From Mesaphorura yosii (Eukaryota; Arthropoda; Collembola; Poduromorpha; Tullbergiidae), in contig WIXG01000693.1 of the NCBI GenBank assembly GCA_009869945.1, positions 1 through 26,330 on the forward strand: a stretch of DNA of 26,330 nucleotides, read 5' to 3'. The notes beneath the pieces were generated by a model that saw only the letters and a program-made list of their open reading frames with translations, searched no databases and was not told the DNA's origin. The stretch's first letter is position 1; every line of letters begins with the position of its first letter. The position numbers and the translations under genes are program-made. This document shows, in pieces, positions 7,401 to 16,408 of this stretch.

Positions 7401-10400
7401 ATGGAGAATAACTTCCCTGCACCGCCCCCACCGCCGACGAAACGCCGCCAATCGGTGAGTCACTTGGTTCAATTGCAAAATGAAGGCATAGCTTCAATCA
7501 CAATTAGTTGTAACTTAATTTCCTTTGTACAGATCTTGAAATCAGGAAATTCCGTTCGTTATGAAGACACTGAGTGCATTGACATCACAGCATCAGTATT
7601 AACAGGACTTCAGAAATGTGAAGTGGCAGCTGCAGCTCCACCACCGCCACGGAGGGTTAGCTTCTTTGATGTTCCACAAGTCTTGGACATCAGTCCTGCT
7701 CATATGAGCTCGGACAGTCACAACCAAGACAGTGTGGACGAGATGAACAAAACATTTGCTTGCAACGCGCCGATGGAAATGAGCAGCCATTTCCACGAAA
7801 CGAACAAAACATTTACAACGTACAACACGCCGATGGAGATGAGTATCACCACGAACAGAACATTTGCTTACAGCGCGCCGATGGAAATGAGTCAGATGAG
7901 TAGCACGAACAGAACAATCTCTTGCAACATGCCGATGGAGATGAGCAACAACAACGAAACGAACAGAACTGTTGCTTACAACATGCCGATGGAGATGAGT
8001 GTCGTCGGACAAGGAAATCCTGCTCTTTCGACTTCGACTTGCTACGAGGCGATGGACATGTCATATGATGATCTATACATTGACACGGAAAGTATTACTG
8101 CAACTGCTGACATGTCGCGTGAAGACACTGCCCATGCACACGCTGTCACCAAAAATATTCCTGCTGACATGTCGTGTGTTGACACTACGCACGGAGTCAC
8201 TAAAATGTTTGCTGTTGACATGTCGTGTGAAGGTGAAGACGCTGACGCTACCCACGGTATCACCAAAAATATCCCTGTTGATATGTCGTGTGACGAAGTT
8301 CAGGCTGCCCATGGAACCACCAAAATGTATGCTGTTGATATGTCGTGTACAAATGTTACCCACGCCCACTGCTTGCACGAAGCTACTAAAAATAATGCAG
8401 TTGACATGTCGTTTGAGGATTCCGTATCTGAGAACTTGGACCGCAATCACAATCCAGCTTCAGAGTCATTACATACATTATTTGAAACTTCTCTGAAACC
8501 AGCGCCGCTGCCGGCACAGCAGCAGGTACCCGTGCGTCTGGTTCATCCTTCAGAAATCACCGGAAGGCCAAACGTTTTACCAAGCAAATATCAACCACCT
8601 CGACTGGCTCAGATGAATGACGCACGGACACAGAATCTTGTGGCGGATAACTCTCAGAACGTCGATTTCTTGCTCAGGTATCCAGGATCAAATACGGCTC
8701 AGAAGTGCTCCTATCCAACCCCAACGGATGGGTACGGCCAGTTCGGGTCAGCTAAAACACCTCGCAAGGGTCGGCAGCCTCAGTCTCAGCCTCCTCAGCG
8801 CTATCAGGCTCCCGTCGCAATGACATCTCAGTCACATCCACAACATCAATTTCCTCAACCATTCATCCAGAAAGTATTTCTGAGCTCGGTTGAAGTTCAG
8901 ACGTCACCGCTGACCACGTACATCTCGACAGGGACGTCAATTACGCCAAAAACACCCCAGCAGAAGACACCAAGGACATTTTTACTGAAGAGGGACTTTC
9001 AACAGCAAACCTCCAAGAATTCCACTCCCGAAGTACTGCCACAACCTGTATCGACTGCGAGTGAGGAGAAAGAAGAGCTCCAAGTGCTCGCTCCCGCAGC
9101 AATGCCGCCAAGAAACCAGGAACTTCCCAGTGCGAGTGTGAGTCGAAGCCAAAGCCATGATTATGGTCAAGAGTCAGAACATCAGCATCAGGTTAAGTCT
9201 CAGTCTCAGTCTCAGGCGACTCAGCTCCAGCCAAAGTCTTCTGCGGACCCAACCGAGATTAGAAGGGCGAACCAGCGCCGCCGCGAGACGTACACCGTGC
9301 AGAACTCCGTTTTTCCGGTGCCGAACATCGAGATTGACGGCGCAAATCAGAATTCGATGCCAGACTGCGGAATTGCCGACACGAGCAACCTCAGTTTTGC
9401 GAGCACACTATCTTCTGAGCCGGACCCTGGAGATCAAGCCCCAAATCCGGGTCTGGATGACACCCAGGACACCCACCAATTCGAAGGGCGTCTGGTGCAG
9501 CAGCAGCAGAAGTCAATGAATACAACCACCATCATCGGAGGCAGCCGCAGCGCAATTGACGACATCGATAAGACAGAGAAAAGCATTGAAGAGGTACGGC
9601 GTTCATTGGAATCTGCGCTAAATTCCACTGAAAACGGTAACGGTGGCCTAACAAGAGAAATTCTTCCTCGACGGTTTCCCGTCCCCGGTCGCGAGTACTA
9701 CGATCACGACCACCAAGACCAGTCAAACACAACGTTTAATGTCAACAACAACACCACGCTGACCCACGAAACCCTTCTTGGTCCTGGTCCCGGCGCGATC
9801 AGGAACGCCATCTTTGATAGAAGTCTATCCGCCGCCTATCAAAGCCAAGCACAGGCAATGACATCAGCTATCAACGCCAACATGAACTTGTCGCAAGCAA
9901 ATGGATTCGGATTGACGGAGGAAGTTTTGCCACCGCACCTGACTGTCAATAATGGCGGTAACATAACATTCCGAGCTGAGAGCACCACAACAATCACTCA
10001 AGAGACGTCATTCGTTGTTTCTGGTCACCAACAGCAGCAGCGGCGTGAGGAACAACGACCAATTACAGTGGCGGCAGCGACGCCAGCACAGGCAACCGCA
10101 GTGGCAGTGGTCCCGACCTCGTCTACGAACGACCGCTCCGCTAGAGATTTGATGCCTCCTCCAACTCCAAGGGGGCTGCCAACAATAACAGCCCCATGCG
10201 CAGCAGGCTTGCCGATGACTCCACAGCCCAAATCAAACTCATCAATTCCTCCGTCGATGGGATTGGGACCGCCGAGTGCCAAGAAGAGAAATCTCGATTT
10301 GTCCATGTCCATCTGCAGAGATCCTCAAGAACTCTGCTTCCTCGCATGGGAGTCTCATCTTGGTCAGAAAACGCGTCAATATCTCAAGAATTACGGCACC

Positions 10401-10682
10401 ATGTCCGACTGCGCAAAAACCCGCTTCTGTGCTCTCATGCGAGAGGAGCTGCTCAAACTGAACCGAATCGACTTCGAGAAATTCGCCGTCGACTTTGCTC
10501 ACGCCTTTCCAGAGTGGTTCATGCCTACCGTCCGGTCACATTTTGAAGTGCAAGAATTAGCCGCGATTCCGCTCCACGAGTACGACACGCACCCGACCAT
10601 CGTGAACATTACGGGCGGCCCTGAAGTCCTAAGGACTCAAACGCTGGAGGAGGTTCTGGCGAGCCTGAATTTGGTACTTTAG
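7401..10682 (+). CDS. KNL1: KNL1/Spc105R kinetochore scaffold, MELT-like repeats, atypical C-terminus
   Basis: Exons 7401-7454 and 7533-10682, with a 78-bp intron that carries no in-frame stop; the spliced protein is 1067 aa. The spliced N-terminus reads KRRQS|ILK and then RRVSF at 58-62. In KNL1 these are the basic SILK and RVSF PP1-docking motifs; RVSF is also the Aurora B target. MELT-like motifs follow: five [NT]-[KR]-T-x-x-x-x-x-P-MEMS units (about 7740-8000), one MDMS and six xDMS units (about 8050-8420). Known role: the phosphorylated repeats recruit Bub3-Bub1 for the spindle checkpoint. The long middle is Gln/Pro/Ser-rich and disordered. The last ~120 aa look folded (CFLAWESHLGQ, REELLKLNRIDFEKFAVDF) but I do not recognise a coiled coil or tandem RWD, the part that normally binds the kinetochore. 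AATAAA is at 10994. Confidence 0.85.
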   Translation: MENNFPAPPPPPTKRRQSVSHLVQLQNEGIASITISCNLISFVQILKSGNSVRYEDTECIDITASVLTGLQKCEVAAAAPPPPRRVSFFDVPQVLDISPAHMSSDSHNQDSVDEMNKTFACNAPMEMSSHFHETNKTFTTYNTPMEMSITTNRTFAYSAPMEMSQMSSTNRTISCNMPMEMSNNNETNRTVAYNMPMEMSVVGQGNPALSTSTCYEAMDMSYDDLYIDTESITATADMSREDTAHAHAVTKNIPADMSCVDTTHGVTKMFAVDMSCEGEDADATHGITKNIPVDMSCDEVQAAHGTTKMYAVDMSCTNVTHAHCLHEATKNNAVDMSFEDSVSENLDRNHNPASESLHTLFETSLKPAPLPAQQQVPVRLVHPSEITGRPNVLPSKYQPPRLAQMNDARTQNLVADNSQNVDFLLRYPGSNTAQKCSYPTPTDGYGQFGSAKTPRKGRQPQSQPPQRYQAPVAMTSQSHPQHQFPQPFIQKVFLSSVEVQTSPLTTYISTGTSITPKTPQQKTPRTFLLKRDFQQQTSKNSTPEVLPQPVSTASEEKEELQVLAPAAMPPRNQELPSASVSRSQSHDYGQESEHQHQVKSQSQSQATQLQPKSSADPTEIRRANQRRRETYTVQNSVFPVPNIEIDGANQNSMPDCGIADTSNLSFASTLSSEPDPGDQAPNPGLDDTQDTHQFEGRLVQQQQKSMNTTTIIGGSRSAIDDIDKTEKSIEEVRRSLESALNSTENGNGGLTREILPRRFPVPGREYYDHDHQDQSNTTFNVNNNTTLTHETLLGPGPGAIRNAIFDRSLSAAYQSQAQAMTSAINANMNLSQANGFGLTEEVLPPHLTVNNGGNITFRAESTTTITQETSFVVSGHQQQQRREEQRPITVAAATPAQATAVAVVPTSSTNDRSARDLMPPPTPRGLPTITAPCAAGLPMTPQPKSNSSIPPSMGLGPPSAKKRNLDLSMSICRDPQELCFLAWESHLGQKTRQYLKNYGTMSDCAKTRFCALMREELLKLNRIDFEKFAVDFAHAFPEWFMPTVRSHFEVQELAAIPLHEYDTHPTIVNITGGPEVLRTQTLEEVLASLNLVL
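7738..8010 (+). repeat. MEMS repeat array in KNL1 (5 units)
   Basis: Five units of about 18-19 codons. Each has N-[KR]-T-[FIV]-x4-5-P-MEMS. The T-aromatic pair sits about ten residues ahead of the MELT-like core, as in vertebrate T-Omega/MELT units. Confidence 0.85.
8050..8420 (+). repeat. DMS repeat array in KNL1 (7 units)
   Basis: One EAMDMS and six xDMS units. After the first two, unit starts alternate: KNIPADMSC, KMFAVDMSC, KNIPVDMSC, KMYAVDMSC, KNNAVDMSF. His/Thr-rich spacers lie between. The alternation suggests growth by duplication of a two-unit block. Confidence 0.8.
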
Positions 10683-11651
10683 GCTCGAAGCGAATGAGGG
10701 AAGGCTTTTGTATTTCGTTCAGTATACAAATTAAGCTTAGAAATTCTCAATTAGGTATAATATTTTCGACGAATCTTATCACAGTCACTGACACTGCGTT
10801 GGTTACTGTGTCTGTACTGTGTTCTTCTCAATTAACGTAATACGTAATACTAGAAATAATTCTCATTGCAGCATAGCAGTAAGATTTGTATTTTGATAAA
10901 AGTAATTAATTTAATTAAATTAATGAAAGGTAAGGTAATTCTCAACACTATTTCGTAGATGTAAGATCATCAGCAACCAAGGAAGCAATAAGCAATAAAA
11001 ATAGCCATGCAATTTCAATTTCTACAGCAAATAAGGTGGCTATTCAGACATTTTCTTGCTGAATCTGGCTGTAAAACCAAAACCCTGCATCTCATCTTTT
11101 AGTCTTGCAGGTCATAAATCACTCATTTTAAGAATTTACGATTGTCGTGTGCAGCAAAGTCGGAAAAGTCTCTGGCCATTTATTGCTATTACTGAAACGG
11201 GTTTTGAGTCTTTTTAAGCGTCGAGTAGTTCGGAGCCTCACGCACGCATGCGCACGTATTGTAGTGATTGAATTTAAACTTGCAATTTGTTTTCGAGCAC
11301 GCGTCGATTGGTTGCGAATTCGGTTCCGGGTAAATTCCACGCACACCCAAGCAGCAATCACAAGCACGTTAAATTTAAAATTACTCAACACTTTTACGAG
11401 CGCCGCGCGTCGTAAAAATGAAAAGCAAAAGCTCAAGATTATTGTCTGAGGTTTATGGAGGAGTCGCCTAATTGACAATTATGCAATCGAACCTACTTCT
11501 ATCGGAGTGGCCATGACCAGAAATCGCAGTTGTTGTTTTAGGCCACTGATGAGTTCAAGCTGTCGGGTTGGAATCGGGTAACTGCCAGTTCTTACCCAGA
11601 TCGCAATCCGCAAAGGTCTCCGACTCACAAAGGTCCGGACGCCACGAAGCC
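10683..11651. other. KNL1 3' UTR and upstream region of the chitin-binding gene
   Basis: No supported gene over about 970 bp. AATAAA at 10994-10999 is the likely KNL1 polyadenylation signal. From 11450 the sequence is the probable promoter/5' UTR of the chitin-binding gene. In-frame ATG 11568 is open but precedes no signal peptide, so ATG 11652 is preferred. Confidence 0.55.
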
Positions 11652-13449
11652 ATGGCTTATCGTCTCATCTTCACGTCCGTTTTCGCTCTTATCGCCCTCA
11701 TACATTTCATCCGCGCCCAGTCGCCTTCCAAAACCTCCTTCTGCGCAGAGGCTGGCGAAGGGTTCCACACGCACCCGGACGACTGCACGAAATTCGTCCG
11801 TTGTTTCGCGTATGGGAACGGAAAGACGCAGACAAGCGGAAGCGGAATCCTTGGCCGATTTGACTTTGACTGTGCGCCGGGCACTGTGTTTGACCCCGTC
11901 TTGATGGTGTGCAACTACGCGGGAGCCGGCGGAGCGCCGAAGGACTGTGTCCCAAAGACTGCGTACGAAATCGTCTTTGGGCGTGGCAAGACTGCAGCTA
12001 CGACGAGGCCAAGCGTGAGTGTGACGACGGCGACAATTTCAACTCGAATTGCGGCACCACCGCCGCCGGAGGAAATCAGCGCCGCGACAACTCCGACTCC
12101 GACAACGACGACAACGACAAAAGGACCCTCTTCACGTAAGTTCTCTTCTTGCTAGCTTCATTGGGAGGATTACTTGAATATTTGAATTTGAAAGTGCCTG
12201 TGACTGACTGACAGCTGTTTTATTTACGCCCACAGTGAGTGACCTCATCTCCGAAGGATTGAAACCAAATAATTTGGTGCCAGACTTATTTGGAAACAAA
12301 GGCACCACCACCGCCACCACTACAACAATGATGACCACGACCACTCCCGAGCCTGACGTCTGCACCTGCAACGTGAACGGAAGCCTGAGCCAGCAATGCG
12401 ACCCAGCCGGGACCTGCAATTGCAAGAAGAACGTCGACGGCAAGCGCTGCGACTCGTGCAAGGAGGGCCACTTCAATCTGGATGCTGGCAACAAGTTTGG
12501 GTGCACTGAGTGCTTTTGTTTTGGCCACAGCACAAAGTGCAAATCTGCACCAGGCTTCAATGACAGTCGGTTCACCAGGAAATTCGGAATTGGCTTCTAG
12601 TTCATTGAGCACTGGCACCGACTTATTCTTCTTTCCAGTTCCGATTCGAAGTTCTTTCTCCACGGGCGCTGGAGCTTGGAAGGCTGTGGATGAGAGCGGC
12701 GCCGTCGCTGATCTTCAGTGGGTGAAGCCGTTGCAACTGATTTCAGTCGCTGCGTCAACTGGCCAGCCACGAATCTACTTCTCGGCGCCACGTTAGTCCA
12801 CGCTTACTGCTCAAAATTCTAAACATTTAACAAAGTCTTTGCTTCTTATCTTAAAATCGAATCGATCATTTGATTTTGTTTTGAAGCCGCATACCTCGGC
12901 GAGCAACGACGAAGTTACGGGCGACGCCTGAATCTGACGCTCTACGTCAGCAGCGAACGGGAGTACGTCCACTCCAACTTCGAGCCCATCATAATTCTGG
13001 AAGGTTCGGGACTCAGCATCTCCCAGCCCGTATTTGGAAGGGATCTCAATCCTTACCCGGAGGAGCACCCGCAAATCTACTCGTTCAAACTAGATTCAGA
13101 GACGCCGGGCCCAGGATGGCAGCCGAGGCTCACGAAACCCGAGTTTATGAAGCTGCTCTCGAATTTGACGGCAATCAAGATCCGAGGGATATTCTCGCCC
13201 GAAGGAGGCACGACGTACCTCGACAACGTCTTTATGGAGTCGGCAAGAATGCCGACTCCAAAAACGCCGGACGGTCCGCCGGATTCCGGGGTCGAGGAAT
13301 GCGAGTGTCCGCAGGGCTATGTAGGGCGCAGTTGCGAGGAATGTGCGAAAGGGTTTATGAGAGCCAGCTGTGGAGGAGATGCGCTTGAGAAATGTGTCCC
13401 ATGCGACTGCAACGTGAAATGCGCTGATAAGGTCGCTTGTGGCTGCTAA
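11652..13449 (+). CDS. Secreted chitin-binding (ChtBD2) protein with laminin LE-L4-LE module
   Basis: Exons 11652-12135, 12236-12565, 12639-12791 and 12887-13449, all introns phase 1, giving 509 aa. Signal peptide at 1-22 (LIFTSVFALIALIHFIRA). Six Cys at 31, 45, 51, 74, 87 and 99 with aromatic spacing form a peritrophin-A/CBM14 chitin-binding domain. A Thr/Pro-rich linker, probably O-glycosylated, runs to about 202. A laminin EGF-like repeat occupies about 204-253, then CFCFGHSTKC opens a second LE that is interrupted by a laminin IV (L4) domain from about 272 (AWKAVDESG, IYFSAP, YLGEQRRSYG, YLDNVFMESA). The LE resumes with CECPQGYVGRSCEEC and the protein ends in CNVKCADKVACGC. A split LE around L4 is the standard laminin layout. 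The likely site is the extracellular matrix or cuticle, linking chitin to matrix. The exon 2 donor (A|GTCGGT) is weak but is required by phase and homology. Confidence 0.85.
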
Positions 13450-13557
13450 ATGCTAAATGAAAATAATGCGCCGGAATTTATTAAAACAGGACCGCTTTTA
13501 TTTTAAGTTATTATTTAGTTTAATCGCTTCGTCAATGAACTTAATACATAATTTAAC
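13450..13557. terminator. Convergent overlapping polyadenylation region
   Basis: Two genes end tail-to-tail with 108 bp between stop codons. Plus-strand ATTAAA at 13480-13485 serves the chitin-binding gene. Minus-strand AATAAA at 13502-13497 serves the DUF229 gene. The two 3' UTRs probably overlap by some tens of bases. Confidence 0.6.
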
Positions 13558-15880
13558 TTACTGGGCTTCTAGGCAATGGCAAGCGCTGTCGACGAAATGA
13601 GGCACATTTTCGTACTCCTCCAGACAAGCCCCGCGTTTTCCGTACGCGTTCACCCTCACAAGTTCTCCTTGTACGTGGTACTTGATTGCCTTGTCATTGG
13701 CCTTACTCTTGGAAACGTTTTTCCTGTCCTCCACATCCACGCCCACGCTCGCTTCGTATAACCCTCCGCCTGGCGTCGTCCGAAACACAATCTCGAACGA
13801 ACTCTTGTCGCCATGCTCGGAGCTCAGCCTCCGTGCCTCCTCCATTCCGTAAAGTTTCAGCTGTGCACATTTGTCAAAAAGACTCAAGCGACTATTCAGC
13901 TCCTCCAGCGCAACTTCAACTGCTTGCTGGACCTCATTGTTTGTCTCCGGCGACTCGACATTGGTTTTCCTCCAGCAAATGCACCACTCCGCAGGAATGT
14001 TGGCTGATTCGCAGGTTCGGTCAGCCGGCACGGGCAGGAAAAGGCTTTGGCCTTTATTTCGAGATAAGTTCGGTGCTCGCGACCGGCTTTCTATCGCCTG
14101 ATTCGTTATCGTGTCCAGGTCACCCAGGTCGAGCAGAGTCTCGTGCAAGTCGAACGGTGTCGTGAGCCTGACGGTGTTGACTCTCATATTCTCCACTGCC
14201 GTGCCGTATTTCTGCTGAAACCACTCCGGGAACACAAAGTAGAGGAAGGGCATTCGGGACTCGATCGACCCCGCGTTGGTTCTCGAGTATTTGCCGTACG
14301 CCATTCCGTGGTCAGACATGAGCACGACGATAGTGTTATCCAGAAACCGTGTCCGTGTCCATTTCTAGTTGAGTTTCGTTAGTAAATTGTGTAGCGGGTC
14401 GTCCAAAAACCGGGCGTAGCCAATTACGTCATGTGCAGCCGTGGCGGACCACAAAAAATGAAAGTACGGGGCTCCTTCATCTTCAAAAGCTTCGGCCACG
14501 TTGTAGATTCGATCAAAGAGCAGATTCTGGACCCACTGATAGTCGAAGCAGCCGAACGTGAACTGATTCCCTTTCGCTTCGTTGAGGTACTTCAGTTCGT
14601 GGAGGTAATCCGTCCACAAATAGTCGGCAGTCTCGTTTTCGCTCAATTTCAGTGCTTGCTTGAAAAAAGTGTTGGGAAGACCAAAATCGTCCTCCGCCCG
14701 CAGAACGCTGTAACCTTTCCGCTGGAATTTTTTCCAGACGAGGTCGCACCGCTGCTCTCCGGGCGGTACTTCCGGGTCTTGACTGTCTTTCTTCAGTTTG
14801 CAGCCCGTTAGCATCGGCATCACATTTCCTTGCGTCCCCGCACTGACTTTATTGTGCCCAAAGAATTCGACGGCCCCAAGTTGCTGGAGGAGTTCCTGGG
14901 ATTTGGGGAAGGAACGAATGAAATTGGCGTGGGATATTGAGTCGAGACCAACAAGGATTATGCTCGGCGCTCGTTGACCATCGGACGGCGGCTGCTGCTG
15001 CTCTGACGTTTTGGACTTGAGTCTGAAGAATTCGAACTGATCTTGGTAATCAACTTCGTTTGAGTCCAATTTGAAGCATTTTACATTGATGTAGTCGTAT
15101 GTCTCGGGAATTTGAGTCACAGCGCCAGAAATCGGTAGGCATTCTGTCTTCGTTCGGTTCCTACGTCTAAATGTCGAGAAGCCATGAATTATTTTTTACA
15201 TTCTTCCTTCATTATCAACATGTATCCCCTTCTGTGACCCGTGACCCTTTAGAGTGGGAGTTTTAAATCACAAATAGAAATGAGCAAAGCTTGCTTACTC
15301 TCCATGTTCCGAAAACCCCAGAAAGCAGCAGTTTACAGTCTTCCAGTACTCAAGAAATTCGGGTGACTCGACCCGTACCAAACTCCCGTGATCCGGGTGG
15401 AATTTTACGAGCTCCTTTTCCTTCTCGTCTTCGCCAATTAATCTGAACGACTCAGCGGCGAACGGCTTGAGTCTTGGAATGCTGCAAAGTTGGTCTATTT
15501 CAGGACGAGATGCTGCTTCCCCTGCGACTGCGCCTGCGTCTGAAACTTTCATCAAATCATCAGTTCATCATAATACTTCATTGTGTCCTCATTCAGGCAT
15601 CAATTAATCAAAATTATGCACATACAGAATACAAAATTACTTGAAATACAGCCTTACTTTTGTCCATCTCCGTCTCCGTCTTCGTGTTCTCCTTGCCAGC
15701 GTACAGGAGCTCAACTTTTATCGAATTCTGAATCTGGAAAGACGACGAAAGGCTCCTGAAGGACATTGTCATTTGGTTCGCAGCGAAAGTCAAGAGAACT
15801 GTGCTTATCAGCAGTGCACCGAGAATATTCCTCTTCGTGAAGGTGCGAGCGGATACAAAGTCCATTTTGTGCCTGTGCAC
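13558..15880 (-). pseudogene. DUF229 sulfatase-like membrane protein, copy 1, with in-frame TAG
   Basis: Exons 15880-15658, 15539-15299 and 15166-13558 (phases 1 and 2) give 690 codons, but codon 422 is TAG (14367-14365). DUF229 proteins belong to the alkaline-phosphatase/sulfatase-like superfamily; their reaction is not established. Seen: an N-terminal type II anchor (NILGALLISTVLLTFAANQM); IILVGLDSISHANFIRSFPKS-like first metal/nucleophile block; HDVIGYARFLDDP; and, after the stop, SDHGMAYGKYSRTNAGSIE, the Asp-His metal block. The frame stays open on both sides of the TAG to a normal end (SACHCLEAQ). Relative to copy 2 there is also a ~4-codon insertion at the same place, with a doubled ACACGG. 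Translation as read gives 421 aa lacking the second metal block. It could be a young pseudogene, a readthrough gene, or a sequence error. Confidence 0.7.
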
Positions 15881-16408
15881 TTGCGCTGATGCTGATTAAC
15901 TCAATGAAGATTTGTGCAAGCAAGACAAGTATAAAAAAGTTTCAATACATGTCTTCTGAGTGACATTCCACACGCAAATGCAAATAACCTACTTACGAAT
16001 CTACGAAGCAAAACAGTGGAGGCGTTGGAATAGATTAGCCATTTTGCCAAACCATTTTTCTGTGTGACATTTCCTCTTATCAGCAGTGTGGTCAATTTGT
16101 AACATACTTCTAATTATTACACGTGTAAGGAGGAAATCTCGAAGAGGAAATCAATTGCGCTTATCAGTAGGGCCAGAGCAGTTACACGCTTCAATTACCG
16201 CAGAGTACTCGTGTTTGCCCCGCTTTCATTCCTGGCTCATACTCGTATCATTCAATTGACACTTGACACGACGTTGACAATTGATAAGGTGATGGCGACC
16301 AAACAAAACGCAGCAGCAGTCGCAGTCCCATCCCACAATTTACTTCACAACGATTGACTTTATTAATTTCTTGCACCTTTCTTAATTAATCTTAACTAGC
16401 CTACCAGT
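15881..16408. other. Spacer between the DUF229 copies
   Basis: 528 bp holding the 5' region of copy 1 and the 3' UTR of copy 2. Minus-strand AATAAA at 16364-16359 is about 45 nt past the copy 2 stop. No gene seen. Confidence 0.6.

Noticed and set aside
7599..8450. Minus-strand frames rich in His/Arg across the KNL1 repeats
   Set aside because: They are antisense reflections of the MEMS/DMS repeats.
11568..11651. Upstream in-frame ATG for the chitin-binding gene
   Set aside because: It would bury the signal peptide 28 residues in; ATG 11652 gives a proper secretion signal at the N-terminus.
3190..14367. Reassigned stop codons (altered genetic code)
   Set aside because: TAA, TAG and TGA all end normal genes in this window at expected family ends.
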